From assembly GCF_900106805.1 (NCBI RefSeq), contig NZ_FNNP01000009.1, positions 1 through 64,000 of the forward strand: a stretch of 64,000 nt of DNA, in the 5' to 3' direction. This DNA is from Ruegeria halocynthiae (GTDB taxonomy: Bacteria; Pseudomonadota; Alphaproteobacteria; Rhodobacterales; Rhodobacteraceae). Below, one piece after another: positions 18,397 through 27,561 of the stretch. The notes under the pieces are model-generated. The model was not told where the DNA came from. It saw nothing but the letters and a program-made list of their open reading frames with translations, and searched no databases. The position numbers and the translations under genes were made by a program. Each line of letters opens with the position of its first letter. The stretch's first letter is position 1.

Positions 18397-20229
18397 TTAC
18401 ACCTGACGCACTGCGCCCTTTGCGGCACTCGTCGCAAGTTTGGCATATGCCTTAAGTGCGGTTGAAACTTTGCGTTTGCGTGGGTTGGCGGGCAGCCAGC
18501 CTTTTTCATCCTGTACCTCGCGCCGGGCCGCGAGATCTTCGTCGGACACTGCGAGGTGAATGGTGCGGTTGGGGATGTCGATCTCGATCTTGTCGCCGGT
18601 TTGCACCAGACCGATCTCACCGCCTTCAGCGGCTTCTGGTGAAACATGGCCGATCGACAAACCTGACGTCCCGCCCGAGAACCGCCCGTCGGTCAGCAAG
18701 GCGCAGGCTTTGCCCAGTCCTTTGGATTTCAGATACGAAGTCGGGTACAGCATCTCTTGCATCCCGGGCCCACCGCGAGGACCCTCGTACCGGATGACGA
18801 CCACGTCGCCTTCCTTAACTTTGCCGGTCAGGATGTCGCTGACGGCCTGATCCTGACTTTCGCAGACATAGGCCGAGCCGGAGAATTTCAGGATGTTCTC
18901 GTCGACACCGGCAGTTTTCACGATGCAACCGTCGCGGGCGATGTTGCCGAACAGCACCGCCAGACCGCCATCCTGACTGAATGCGTGCTCTTTCGAGCGG
19001 ATCACGCCACCTTCGCGGTCGGTATCCAGTTCCTTGTATCGGTTCGACTGGCTGAAGGCCTGCGTAGTGCGCACGCCACCAGGTGCGGCCTTGAACAGAT
19101 CCTGCGCCTTCGGGTTGTTGGCGATCTTAACATCCCAGTTGGCAATCGCTTCGCCCATCGTGCCCGAATGTACCGTATGGCAATTTTCATGCAGCAAACC
19201 GGCGCGGCTGAGCTCACCCAGAATCGAGAATATGCCACCAGCGCGGTGGACGTCTTCCATATGCACATTCTCGATGTTGGGCGCGACCTTGCACAGGCAG
19301 GGCACCTGACGGCTGAGGCGATCCATGTCGGTCATGGTGAAATCAACCTCGCCCTCGTGCGCGATGGCCAGCAGGTGCAGTACCGTGTTAGTTGATCCGC
19401 CCATGGCGATATCAAGGCTCATTGCGTTTTCAAACGCATCGAAGGTTGCGATTTCGCGCGGCAGAAAGCCCTTTTCGTCCAGATCATAGTGCCGCTTGGT
19501 AATTTCGACGATCCGGCGACCGGCCTCCAGGAACAGCTCTTTGCGGTCCGCGTGGGTAGCCAATGTCGAACCATTGCCCGGCAGGGCTAAACCCAGCGCT
19601 TCGGCCAGACAGTTCATCGAGTTCGCGGTGAACATGCCCGAGCACGACCCGCAGGTGGGGCAGGCGTTTTCTTCGATATGCTGGACCTGTTCGTCAGTGA
19701 ACTTGTCGTCAGCAGCAGCGACCATCGCATCCACAAGGTCGATCTTCTTGGCGTCCAGATCGGCGATGTCGATTTTGCCCGCTTCCATAGGTCCACCTGA
19801 AACAAAGATCGCAGGGATGTTCAGGCGCATGGCGGCCATCAGCATACCGGGGGTGATCTTATCGCAGTTGGAAATACAGACCATCGCATCGGCGCAATGG
19901 GCGTTGACCATGTATTCGACCGAATCCGCGATGATCTCACGCGAGGGTAGGGAATAGAGCATCCCGTCGTGACCCATGGCGATGCCGTCATCCACCGCGA
20001 TGGTGTTGAACTCTTTCGCGACACCACCCGCAGCCTCAACCTCACGCGCGACCATCTGGCCCAGATCCTTCAGGTGTACGTGGCCCGGAACGAACTGGGT
20101 GAAAGAGTTGACGATGGCGATGATCGGTTTGCCGAAATCATCGTCGCCCATACCTGTTGCGCGCCATAGGCCGCGGGCTCCGGCCATGTTGCGGCCATGG
20201 GTAGAGGTTCTGGATCGGTACATTGGCAT
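18397..20229 (-). CDS. ilvD: Dihydroxy-acid dehydratase
   Basis: 610 residues, normal length for IlvD. It dehydrates 2,3-dihydroxyisovalerate and its methyl homologue in valine and isoleucine synthesis and carries an Fe-S cluster. Visible motifs are [31 protein letters not shown] with the cluster cysteines, and the C-terminal [22 protein letters not shown]. The start ATG at 20229 has GGGAAAC upstream. It is divergent from a XRE/cupin regulator gene, and two palindromes lie in the 106-bp gap between them. Confidence 0.96.
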   Translation of the reverse strand: MPMYRSRTSTHGRNMAGARGLWRATGMGDDDFGKPIIAIVNSFTQFVPGHVHLKDLGQMVAREVEAAGGVAKEFNTIAVDDGIAMGHDGMLYSLPSREIIADSVEYMVNAHCADAMVCISNCDKITPGMLMAAMRLNIPAIFVSGGPMEAGKIDIADLDAKKIDLVDAMVAAADDKFTDEQVQHIEENACPTCGSCSGMFTANSMNCLAEALGLALPGNGSTLATHADRKELFLEAGRRIVEITKRHYDLDEKGFLPREIATFDAFENAMSLDIAMGGSTNTVLHLLAIAHEGEVDFTMTDMDRLSRQVPCLCKVAPNIENVHMEDVHRAGGIFSILGELSRAGLLHENCHTVHSGTMGEAIANWDVKIANNPKAQDLFKAAPGGVRTTQAFSQSNRYKELDTDREGGVIRSKEHAFSQDGGLAVLFGNIARDGCIVKTAGVDENILKFSGSAYVCESQDQAVSDILTGKVKEGDVVVIRYEGPRGGPGMQEMLYPTSYLKSKGLGKACALLTDGRFSGGTSGLSIGHVSPEAAEGGEIGLVQTGDKIEIDIPNRTIHLAVSDEDLAARREVQDEKGWLPANPRKRKVSTALKAYAKLATSAAKGAVRQV

Positions 20230-20271
20230 GATGCTGTTTCCCTTTTGCCCCGGTTGCGATATGCGGGGTGC

Positions 20272-20312
20272 GTGCGTTATAGCGCACGTAGCACATGTGC
20301 GTTATAACGTAC
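20272..20312. promoter_or_regulatory. Two near-identical 16-bp palindromes, probable operators
   Basis: GTGCGTTATAGCGCAC (20272-20287) and GTGCGTTATAACGTAC (20297-20312) are direct copies of one near-palindrome, 25 bases apart start to start. They lie in the gap between ilvD and the XRE/cupin regulator, ending 23 bases before the regulator ATG. This fits autoregulation by that protein, with possible effect on ilvD. Confidence 0.65.
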
Positions 20313-20335
20313 AAGACAAATCGCTGGGCGCGGAT

Positions 20336-20890
20336 ATGGAATCGGACGAAATCACGCTGAAACTAAAGGATGTGCGGGCGGTCTCTGGGCTGAGCCTGTC
20401 CAAGGTGGCCGAGCTAACTGGCGTCAGCAAAGCCATGCTGGGGCAGATCGAGCGCGGCGAATCAAGCCCGACCATTGCAACGCTCTGGAAGATCGCCAAA
20501 GGATTTCAGGTGCCGCTCAGCGCGCTGATTGGCACGTCGGACATGCGCGAACCCGGCGTGTTTCGCACAGTGACCTTCCCGGGCAGTATTCAGGTCAAAA
20601 TAGTCTTTCCATTTGATCCGGTTCTGGGGGCAGAGACCTTTCATGTCGAACTTGCGGCAAACCAAATTCACGAATCCCCTGCCCACGTGACCGGTGTGAC
20701 CGAAGAGGTTTTTGTGCTGAACGGTGCACTTGATGTTTTGCGTGACGGCGAGTGGGTGTCGTTGCAAGCGGGTGAGGGTCTGCGGTTTCCAGCAGACCTG
20801 CCCCATGGCTACCGCGCAGGAACACAAGGCGCGGCCTTTCTGAACATGCATCACTATTTGCAACCGGCCGAGTTGGTATCGGCGGGATAA
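20336..20890 (+). CDS. XRE-type HTH regulator with C-terminal cupin domain
   Basis: 184 residues from the ATG at 20336; the reading frame is open much further upstream, but that part overlaps ilvD and the operators. An N-terminal helix-turn-helix lies at about residues 8-62 (LSLSKVAELTGVSKAMLGQI, then SSPTIATLWKIAKGF). A cupin barrel at about 95-175 (EEVFVLNGALDVLRDGEW, LRFPADLPHGYRA) probably binds a small ligand. The family includes repressors of amino-acid or polyamine metabolism genes. A membrane-protein gene follows after 24 bases. Confidence 0.88.
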   Translation: MESDEITLKLKDVRAVSGLSLSKVAELTGVSKAMLGQIERGESSPTIATLWKIAKGFQVPLSALIGTSDMREPGVFRTVTFPGSIQVKIVFPFDPVLGAETFHVELAANQIHESPAHVTGVTEEVFVLNGALDVLRDGEWVSLQAGEGLRFPADLPHGYRAGTQGAAFLNMHHYLQPAELVSAG

Positions 20891-20914
20891 CTCCAACACT
20901 TAAGGACGTTTTTC

Positions 20915-21187
20915 ATGGAGGCATTTCTGACCAGTCTGACTTTTGTTGACGCCATCGGGTCGATCGGGGCGCTGATCGTGGTCGCAGCTTATTTCGCCAC
21001 TCAGATGCGGATGATGAATTCCGAGGATCTGACCTTTCCCGTGCTCAACCTGCTGGGCTCGATCCTGATCGTTTATTCGCTGCTGCATAACTTCAATCTG
21101 GCGTCGATGCTGATCGAAGGGTTCTGGATCATCATCAGCGTAATCGGGATTATTCAGCATTTCAGGCTGCGCCGGGCGCCGGAATAG
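20915..21187 (+). CDS. CBU_0592-like small membrane protein
   Basis: 90 residues, ATG 20915, with about three hydrophobic segments (about 10-27, 43-60, 64-80). The pattern IGSIGALIVVAAYFATQMR and LNLLGSILIVYSLLHNFN matches the short CBU_0592-type membrane proteins. No enzymatic motif. It follows the regulator gene closely and may share its transcript. Function unknown. Confidence 0.7.
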   Translation: MEAFLTSLTFVDAIGSIGALIVVAAYFATQMRMMNSEDLTFPVLNLLGSILIVYSLLHNFNLASMLIEGFWIIISVIGIIQHFRLRRAPE

Positions 21188-21256
21188 CTGTATCCAGCCT
21201 TGAACCTGAAACGCGCCGCGTATAGGGAATTTTCAACGCGCTCAGGGGAGGCTTTG

Positions 21257-22111
21257 ATGCAGGACGATCCAAAAACCCTCGTATCCACTGAATGGCTGGC
21301 CGCACATATCAAGGACCCGGATCTGCGGATTCTGGACGGATCCTGGTATTTGCCCCAGCAAAATCGTGACGCGAAGGCCGAATACGACGCAGCCCATATC
21401 CCAGGCGCCCGGTTCTTTGATATCGATGAAATTTCCGATCATCGTTCGGATTTGCCGCATATGGCGCCTCCGGTGGAAAAATTCATGTCTCGCCTGCGGG
21501 CAATGGGTGTGGGCGACGGGCATCAGGTCGTGGTTTACGATGGCGCTGGCCTGATGTCGGCAGCCCGGGTGTGGTGGCTGTTTCGCTTGATGGGGCAAGA
21601 GAATATTGCGGTGCTGGACGGAGGCTTTCCCAAGTGGCAGGCCGAGGGTCACCCGGTTGAAGACTTGCCGCCCGTGATCCGCGACCGTCACATGACAGTT
21701 CGGGTTCAAAATCATCTTGTCCGCGATGTCACACAGGTGTCTGCTGCCGCCAAGCTTGCAGATCACGAGATTATCGATGCGCGTTCTGCGGCACGCTTTG
21801 CCGGGGGCGAGGCTGAACCGCGCGAGGGTTTGCGTTCGGGCCACATTCCCGGCTCGCGCAATATTCCTTTTGGGTCCCTTTTGAACAAGAACAACACGAT
21901 GAAATCGCCCGAAGACTGCCGCGCCGTTTTCGAGGCTGCCGGGGTGGATTTGGCAAAACCCGCGATCACGTCGTGCGGATCGGGTGTGACCGCCGCGATC
22001 CTCAGCCTTGCGCTTGAGCGTATGGGCAAGAAAGACCACTCGCTTTATGACGGCTCCTGGGCTGAATGGGGCGCCTTCCCGACCCTGCCCGTCGCAACCG
22101 GAGAGAACTGA
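21257..22111 (+). CDS. sseA: 3-mercaptopyruvate sulfurtransferase
   Basis: 284 residues from the ATG at 21257. Two rhodanese domains: an inactive N-terminal one (about 5-130) and a catalytic C-terminal one with the loop CGSGVTA at Cys240, which is the 3-mercaptopyruvate-type loop and not the thiosulfate-type CRKGVTA. It moves sulfur from 3-mercaptopyruvate to cyanide or thiols. Its TGA overlaps the next ATG (TGATG), coupling it to an aminotransferase that could supply mercaptopyruvate by transaminating cysteine; this metabolic link is inference. Confidence 0.9.
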   Translation: MQDDPKTLVSTEWLAAHIKDPDLRILDGSWYLPQQNRDAKAEYDAAHIPGARFFDIDEISDHRSDLPHMAPPVEKFMSRLRAMGVGDGHQVVVYDGAGLMSAARVWWLFRLMGQENIAVLDGGFPKWQAEGHPVEDLPPVIRDRHMTVRVQNHLVRDVTQVSAAAKLADHEIIDARSAARFAGGEAEPREGLRSGHIPGSRNIPFGSLLNKNNTMKSPEDCRAVFEAAGVDLAKPAITSCGSGVTAAILSLALERMGKKDHSLYDGSWAEWGAFPTLPVATGEN

Positions 22112-23295
22112 TGTTCGAAAACCTCAAACCGCAGCCCGCCGACAAGATTCTGGCGCTGATGCAGATGTACCGCGAAGATCCGCGCGATCAGAAGATCGAC
22201 CTGGGTGTTGGTGTTTACAAAAACGCCGAGGGTATCACGCCGGTCATGCGCGCCGTGAAAGCCGCCGAGAAACGCATTCTGGAAGAGCAGGAAAGCAAGG
22301 CGTACACCGGTTTGGCCGGGGATCCGGCCTATGCTGATGCAATGATAGGTCTGATCCTTGGAAAAGCGGTTCCACGCGGCAATATCGCTGCCGTGGCTAC
22401 CCCGGGCGGTACCGGCGCTTGCCGTCAGGCGTTCGAGATGATCCGTATGGCCAACCCCTCGGCGCGCGTGTTCGTGTCGAACCCGACATGGCCGAACCAC
22501 CTGTCGATCCTGAATTATCTGGGAATCGAGACGGTCCCCTACCGCTATTTCGACGGTGAAACACGTGGTGTCGATTTCGACGGCATGATCGTAGACCTAA
22601 AAACCGCCAAGGCGGGCGATGTGGTTCTGCTGCACGGTTGCTGCCACAACCCAACCGGTGCGAACCTGAACATGGTGCAGTGGCAGGAAGTCGTGAACAT
22701 CATTAATGAGCTTGGCCTGGTCGCAATGATCGATATTGCCTATCAGGGCTTTGGCGACGGGCTGGAAGAAGACGCGCAGGCGACCCGTCTGGTGGCCTCA
22801 TCCGTCAAACGGTGCCTGATCGCGGCGTCGTGCTCAAAGAACTTCGGCGTCTATCGTGAACGTACCGGTCTGTTGATGGCGATCAGCGATGATGCGGCGC
22901 AAACCGCGCTGAACCAGTCCACGCTGGCATTTCTGAACCGCCAAAACTATTCCTTTCCACCAGATCATGGTGCGCGGGTGGTGACGACGATCTTGAATGA
23001 TGATGCCCTGCGCGCCGATTGGACGGCTGAATTGGAAGAGGTCCGCCTGTCCATGCTGGGCCTGCGTCAGCAATTGGCCGACGAGTTGCAGCGCTTCAGC
23101 GGCTCGGACCGCTTTGGCTTTGTCGCTCAGCATCGGGGCATGTTCTCACGTTTGGGCGCTGCGCCTGAGCTGGTCGAAAAGCTGCGGGTCGATCATGGCA
23201 TCTATATGGTTGGGGACAGCCGCCTGAACATCGCCGGATTGAATGCGACGACCGTGCCGATCCTGGCCGAGGCGATTATCAACGTAGGTGTCTAA
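22111..23295 (+). CDS. Class I aminotransferase (aromatic amino acid/aspartate type)
   Basis: 394 residues from the ATG at 22111. The PLP lysine is in SCSKNFGVYRERTG (Lys243), with NPTWPNH, CCHNPTGANL and DIAYQGFGDGLEED, all typical of the AspC/TyrB subgroup I-alpha. It interconverts aromatic amino acids or aspartate with their keto acids. It is translationally coupled to sseA. A strong terminator follows at 23319. Confidence 0.92.
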   Translation: MFENLKPQPADKILALMQMYREDPRDQKIDLGVGVYKNAEGITPVMRAVKAAEKRILEEQESKAYTGLAGDPAYADAMIGLILGKAVPRGNIAAVATPGGTGACRQAFEMIRMANPSARVFVSNPTWPNHLSILNYLGIETVPYRYFDGETRGVDFDGMIVDLKTAKAGDVVLLHGCCHNPTGANLNMVQWQEVVNIINELGLVAMIDIAYQGFGDGLEEDAQATRLVASSVKRCLIAASCSKNFGVYRERTGLLMAISDDAAQTALNQSTLAFLNRQNYSFPPDHGARVVTTILNDDALRADWTAELEEVRLSMLGLRQQLADELQRFSGSDRFGFVAQHRGMFSRLGAAPELVEKLRVDHGIYMVGDSRLNIAGLNATTVPILAEAIINVGV

Positions 23296-23318
23296 ACGTC
23301 GACGTCCACTTTGATATG

Positions 23319-23346
23319 AAAACCCGGACGCAAGCGTCCGGGTTTT
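23319..23346. terminator. Bidirectional terminator
   Basis: AAAACCCGGACGC and GCGTCCGGGTTTT with a two-base loop, ending in a T-run on the plus strand and on the minus strand. It separates the aminotransferase gene from the convergent amtB. Confidence 0.9.
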
Positions 23347-23366
23347 TTGTTGGGCGGTGACAAGTC

Positions 23367-24689
23367 TTAACCCTTAGAGAATTCCGGGTAGGCCTCCATA
23401 CCCAGTTCAGCCATATCAAGACCGTTAATCTCGTCTTCTTCGCTGACGCGAATACCGACAGTGGCCCGCAGAGTGGTCCAAAGGATCGCGGCACCCACAA
23501 AGGTGAACAGGCCGTATGCGATGATACCCAACAGTTGGGTGCCCAGGTTTGCCTCGCCATAAAAGACAACGGCGATGGTGCCCCAGATTCCGCAAAACAA
23601 GTGCACCGGAATTGCGCCGACAACATCATCAATCCTGAACTTGTCCAGCATCGGCACCGCGAATACCACAATGATGCCGCCAACGGCGCCAATCCACAAA
23701 GCGCCGAACAGGGTTGGGGCCAGCGGTTCTGCGGTGATCGATACTAGACCAGCCAGCGCGCCATTCAGCACCATAGTCAGATCGGGCTTTCTGTACAGAA
23801 GCTGTGTCATGATCAGGGCGGCAACCGCGCCCGATGCTGCGGCCATGTTGGTGTTGGCAAAAATGCGCGACACGTCCGAGACGTTCCCTACTGTGCCCAT
23901 CGCCAATTGTGAACCACCATTGAAGCCGAACCAGCCCAACCACAGGATGAACGTACCTAAAGTCGCCAGTGCCAGGTTGGAGCCGGGCATCGGGTGAACT
24001 CTGCCATCTTTGTACTTGCCGATCCGCGGGCCAAGGATGATGGCGCCAGCCAACGCCGCCCATCCACCGACCGAATGCACAATTGTCGATCCTGCGAAAT
24101 CCGAGAATCCGCGCGCATCCAGCCAGCCTCCGCCCCATTTCCATGAACCGGAAATCGGATAAAGAATGCCCGTAAGCACGATCACGAAAATCAGGAATGG
24201 CCACAGTTTGATCCGCTCAGCCACGGCGCCGGATACAATCGAGGCGGTGGCCGCAACAAAGACCAGTTGGAAGAAAAAGTCCGATCCGATCGAGGCATAG
24301 TCCAGTGCAGCATCTGCCGGAGCGACGCCCACCGGATCCAGTGTTGTCGTCGAGAAGAACGGACCCAGCCAGCCGGTGACGGTCCAGCCATCGCCGGGAT
24401 ACATCAGGTTGAACCCGATCAGCCAGTACATGATCGCGGCGAAAGAAAACAACGCCACGTTTTTGATCATCTGCATGGCGACGTTCTTGGACCGCACCAG
24501 ACCGCCTTCGAGCATGGCAAAGCCGGCGGCCATGAAGAAAACCAAAAAGCCAGCCATAAGGAACAGCAGCGTGGTGAAGATGTATTGGGTGTGCAGCGCG
24601 GCTTCGCCCGTGGCGGCCTCTTGCGCAAGGCCCATCTGTGGCAGCGCGACAATCGCGGCGGCGGGGATAAGAAATTTCATCAGGTTCAT
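23367..24689 (-). CDS. amtB: Ammonium transporter
   Basis: 440 residues with a signal peptide-like N-terminus and eleven hydrophobic helices. Conserved blocks are FFMAAGFAMLEGGLVRSKN, DFAGSTIVHSVGGWAALAGA, LGWFGFNGGSQLA and the C-terminal GMEAY that docks the P-II protein. It conducts ammonium in the inner membrane. It lies 32 bases after glnK in the same direction, the usual glnK-amtB unit under nitrogen control. Confidence 0.95.
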   Translation of the reverse strand: MNLMKFLIPAAAIVALPQMGLAQEAATGEAALHTQYIFTTLLFLMAGFLVFFMAAGFAMLEGGLVRSKNVAMQMIKNVALFSFAAIMYWLIGFNLMYPGDGWTVTGWLGPFFSTTTLDPVGVAPADAALDYASIGSDFFFQLVFVAATASIVSGAVAERIKLWPFLIFVIVLTGILYPISGSWKWGGGWLDARGFSDFAGSTIVHSVGGWAALAGAIILGPRIGKYKDGRVHPMPGSNLALATLGTFILWLGWFGFNGGSQLAMGTVGNVSDVSRIFANTNMAAASGAVAALIMTQLLYRKPDLTMVLNGALAGLVSITAEPLAPTLFGALWIGAVGGIIVVFAVPMLDKFRIDDVVGAIPVHLFCGIWGTIAVVFYGEANLGTQLLGIIAYGLFTFVGAAILWTTLRATVGIRVSEEDEINGLDMAELGMEAYPEFSKG

Positions 24690-24721
24690 TGTCAGTCCTC
24701 GAATGGATTGAAGAAGGGCGC

Positions 24722-25060
24722 TTACAGCGCGTCTTCGTTGGTTTCCCCGGTCCGCACGCGCATGGCTTGTTCGACATCAAGGACAAAAATCTTGCCGTCA
24801 CCGATCTTGCCGGTTTTGGCGGTGGTGGTGATGGTTTCCATGATCTGGTCGGCCATCGTGGCAGGCACCACGATTTCCAACTTGATCTTTGGTACGAAAT
24901 TCACGGTGTATTCGGCCCCGCGATAAATCTCGGTGTGACCCGATTGCGAGCCGAAGCCCTTAATCTCGGTCACCATCATGCCGCGCACACCGGCGTCGGT
25001 CAGGGCCTCGCGCACCTCTTCCAGCTTGAATGGTTTGATTGTCGCAATGATCAGTTTCAC
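24722..25060 (-). CDS. glnK: Nitrogen regulatory protein P-II
   Basis: 112 residues from a GTG at 25060 (AGAGGGGAAAGAC upstream); the longer frame to 25195 includes non-family residues. The start MKLIIATIKPFKLEEVREAL, the T-loop with Tyr51 (IYRGAEY) that is uridylylated, and the C-terminal TGKIGDGKIFV are all present. It binds 2-oxoglutarate and ATP/ADP and blocks AmtB when nitrogen is plentiful. Adjacency to amtB supports GlnK over GlnB. Confidence 0.94.
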   Translation of the reverse strand: MKLIIATIKPFKLEEVREALTDAGVRGMMVTEIKGFGSQSGHTEIYRGAEYTVNFVPKIKLEIVVPATMADQIMETITTTAKTGKIGDGKIFVLDVEQAMRVRTGETNEDAL

Positions 25061-25170
25061 GTCTTTCCCCTCTACTGCGCCGGGCAGGCCGGTATTTTGC
25101 ACCTGCAGAAAGATGCGCGACTGAGGTTCTGAGGGAACGCTTTCAGGGGGTGTGAGTGGGTAGAAATTTG

Positions 25171-25195
25171 GCAAATTTGCACAATTTCTGCACAA
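25171..25195 (-). promoter_or_regulatory. Repeated TTGTGCA sites and palindrome before glnK
   Basis: On the minus strand TTGTGCA occurs twice, 11 bases apart (plus-strand positions 25178-25184 and 25189-25195), and GCAAATTTGC (25171-25180) is a perfect palindrome. One helical turn of spacing suggests cooperative binding. NtrC sites contain TGCAC half-sites, so NtrC is the natural candidate, but a clear match to its full consensus is not seen. Confidence 0.4.
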
Positions 25196-25317
25196 AATAT
25201 GTGGTCTGGTGAAAATATAGGCGAGATGGAGAGGGGAAATACCGGAATTTCACACCTCTACATGACCGTTCCGGCGGGGTATGGTGCCCCAAAAGCATAA
25301 CCGGGCAGAGTTTGAGC

Positions 25318-27504
25318 ATGACTGAGTCCAAGCGCCGCAAACCGCGGCTGGTCGCGGATAAAAGATACCCGTCCAAAGGCCGAAAGCCCGCGGCGACCAA
25401 GCGGTCTACGAAGCCCGCAGGTAAGAAATCGACGCCTCGTAAAACCGTGCCGCGCAAGACGGCGCGCAAGAAAACACGCCGCAGTTCCGGCGGTAAGGGC
25501 GGTGGCATCTTCCGCCGGTTGTTCCGCTGGCTTTGGCGTTTGCTCTGGGGGATCACATGGCGGGTTGGCGCGGTTGCCGGGCTGCTTTTGGCGCTGGCCG
25601 TAGGCGTCGTCTACACCTCTCTGCCGGATGTGGATGCGTTGCTGGATGGGCGGGCCAAGGGGTCTGTGACCTTGCTGGATCGTAATGGCAAGGTCTTTGC
25701 CTGGCGCGGGGATCAGTTCGGAGGTGTGATCACGGCGGATACGGTTTCGCCGCACCTGAAAAACGCAGTGATCGCGACCGAGGATAAACGGTTTTACCGC
25801 CATTTTGGCGTCAGCCCGCGCGGTGTGGCGAGTGCGGTGCGCATCAATCTGAGCGAAGGGCGCGGGCCGCTGTCGGGGCATGGCGGGTCGACGATCACGC
25901 AGCAAACAGCAAAGCTGCTGTGCCTTGGTGTGCCTTATGATCCCACCGCATGGGAGTCAGAGGCCGCTTATGAGGCCGATTGCCGTCAAGGTTCGTTATG
26001 GCGCAAGGCGAAAGAGGCCGTGTATGCCATCGCGATGGAGGTGAAATACTCCAAGGATGAGGTTCTGACGATCTATTTGAACCGTGCTTTTCTGGGCGCG
26101 GGTGCGCGCGGGTTCGAAGCCGCCAGCCAGCGCTATTTCGGGATTTCGGCGGCCGAAGTTTCCCCGGCCGAGGCCGCGATGTTGGCTGGCCTTCTGGTGG
26201 CCCCCTCCCGCTATGCACCGACAAACAATTTGCAGCGATCGCAAGATCGCGCGCGGCTGGTCGTCGGGTTGATGGAGGACCAGGGTTATCTGACCGGTGC
26301 ACAGGCCAGCGAGGCGCGTAGCCGTCCGGCCCAGTTGTCCGAGGCAGCTGCCGCCCGCGCTGGTGGCTATTTCGCGGATTGGGTCATGGCGAGCGGGCCC
26401 GAGTTCTTTACCCGCAACACGACAGAGGACGTTGTGATCCGGACCACGCTGGATCAACGCATCCAGACCTCGGCGGAAGAGGCGCTGAAATTCATTTTCC
26501 AAGAAAAAGTGCGCGAAGGTTCCAAAGCGCAGGCTGCCATTGTCGTGATGTCCGCCGATGGCGCGGTGCGCGGTATGGTCGGCGGGCGCAAGACCCGTGT
26601 GTCGGGCGCGTTCAACCGGGCTACGCAGGCTCTGCGTCAGACGGGTTCGTCGTTCAAGCCTTTTGTATATGCGACAGCGTTGGAGCTGGGGTACTCGCCG
26701 CTGGATACGGTGATGGATGAGCCAACATGTTGGGATATCGCAGGCTCGGGTCAGTGGTGTCCGAAGAACTACACCCATAAATTCTATGGCCGGGTGACCT
26801 TGGCGGATGCCCTGAAGAACTCATTGAACATCCCGGCGGTCAAGGTGGCCGATATTTCGGGTCTGGATAATGTCCGCACGGTTGCCAGTGGCTTTGGCCT
26901 TTCAAGTGATCTGGCCGAGGGACTCGCGCTGGCGCTGGGTGCATCGGAAAGCACACTGATCGAGATGACAGGTGCCTATGCGGGTATCCTGAACGGTGGC
27001 TCGGCGGTAGAGCCTTACGGCCTGACCGAGCTGAAACTTCTGGGTGAGTCCGATCCTGTCATGGTCACGACGACCGGCATCGGTGAGCGGGTGATCAACG
27101 ACAAGGCTGCCAAACAACTGACCTGGATGATGGAGCGTGTGGTTTCGGAAGGTACAGGCGGGCGTGCAAAGCTGCCGGGCTGGCAAGTGGCTGGTAAAAC
27201 CGGCACGACACAGGCCGCGCGGGATGCGTGGTTTATTGGATTCACGGCGGATTACGTGACGGGCATCTGGATGGGTTACGACGACAATACACCGTTGTCA
27301 GGTGTGACAGGCGGTGGATTGCCGGCGGAGATCTGGAAAGAGACCATGCTGCGCGTTACCGAAGGAATGACGCCCACACCGCTGCCAATGCTGGCGCCGG
27401 ACCCTCCGGTCAGAACCGCTCAGCCGCAGCAACAGCGCCGTAAGAAAGAGACCGGGTTGGACAAGGCGATCAACAATCTGCTGAACAACATCTTTGGAAA
27501 CTGA
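25318..27504 (+). CDS. Class A penicillin-binding protein (1A-type transglycosylase/transpeptidase)
   Basis: 728 residues from the ATG at 25318. The N-terminal 80 residues are cytoplasmic and very Lys/Arg-rich, followed by one transmembrane helix (about 82-102). The GT51 transglycosylase domain has ATEDKRFYRHFGVSPRG and GGSTITQQTAKLL. The transpeptidase has SxxK (GSSFKPF), SLN (KNSLNIPAVK) and KTG (AGKTGTTQAARDAWF). It polymerises and cross-links peptidoglycan. It is monocistronic with its own terminator. Confidence 0.94.
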   Translation: MTESKRRKPRLVADKRYPSKGRKPAATKRSTKPAGKKSTPRKTVPRKTARKKTRRSSGGKGGGIFRRLFRWLWRLLWGITWRVGAVAGLLLALAVGVVYTSLPDVDALLDGRAKGSVTLLDRNGKVFAWRGDQFGGVITADTVSPHLKNAVIATEDKRFYRHFGVSPRGVASAVRINLSEGRGPLSGHGGSTITQQTAKLLCLGVPYDPTAWESEAAYEADCRQGSLWRKAKEAVYAIAMEVKYSKDEVLTIYLNRAFLGAGARGFEAASQRYFGISAAEVSPAEAAMLAGLLVAPSRYAPTNNLQRSQDRARLVVGLMEDQGYLTGAQASEARSRPAQLSEAAAARAGGYFADWVMASGPEFFTRNTTEDVVIRTTLDQRIQTSAEEALKFIFQEKVREGSKAQAAIVVMSADGAVRGMVGGRKTRVSGAFNRATQALRQTGSSFKPFVYATALELGYSPLDTVMDEPTCWDIAGSGQWCPKNYTHKFYGRVTLADALKNSLNIPAVKVADISGLDNVRTVASGFGLSSDLAEGLALALGASESTLIEMTGAYAGILNGGSAVEPYGLTELKLLGESDPVMVTTTGIGERVINDKAAKQLTWMMERVVSEGTGGRAKLPGWQVAGKTGTTQAARDAWFIGFTADYVTGIWMGYDDNTPLSGVTGGGLPAEIWKETMLRVTEGMTPTPLPMLAPDPPVRTAQPQQQRRKKETGLDKAINNLLNNIFGN

Positions 27505-27513
27505 CAAACAAAA

Positions 27514-27540
27514 AAAGGCGGTGCGCTGGGCACCGCCTTT
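27514..27540. terminator. Terminator between convergent PBP and leuB genes
   Basis: AAAGGCGGTGC and GCACCGCCTTT with a 5-base loop. An A-run precedes and T-rich sequence follows, so it can serve both strands. Confidence 0.85.
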
Positions 27541-27561
27541 GTTGTCTGAGAGATCGCGCGA

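Noticed and set aside
19976..20335. Upstream extension of the XRE/cupin frame into ilvD
   Set aside because: It overlaps the ilvD start and the operator palindromes. The HTH domain begins right after the ATG at 20336.
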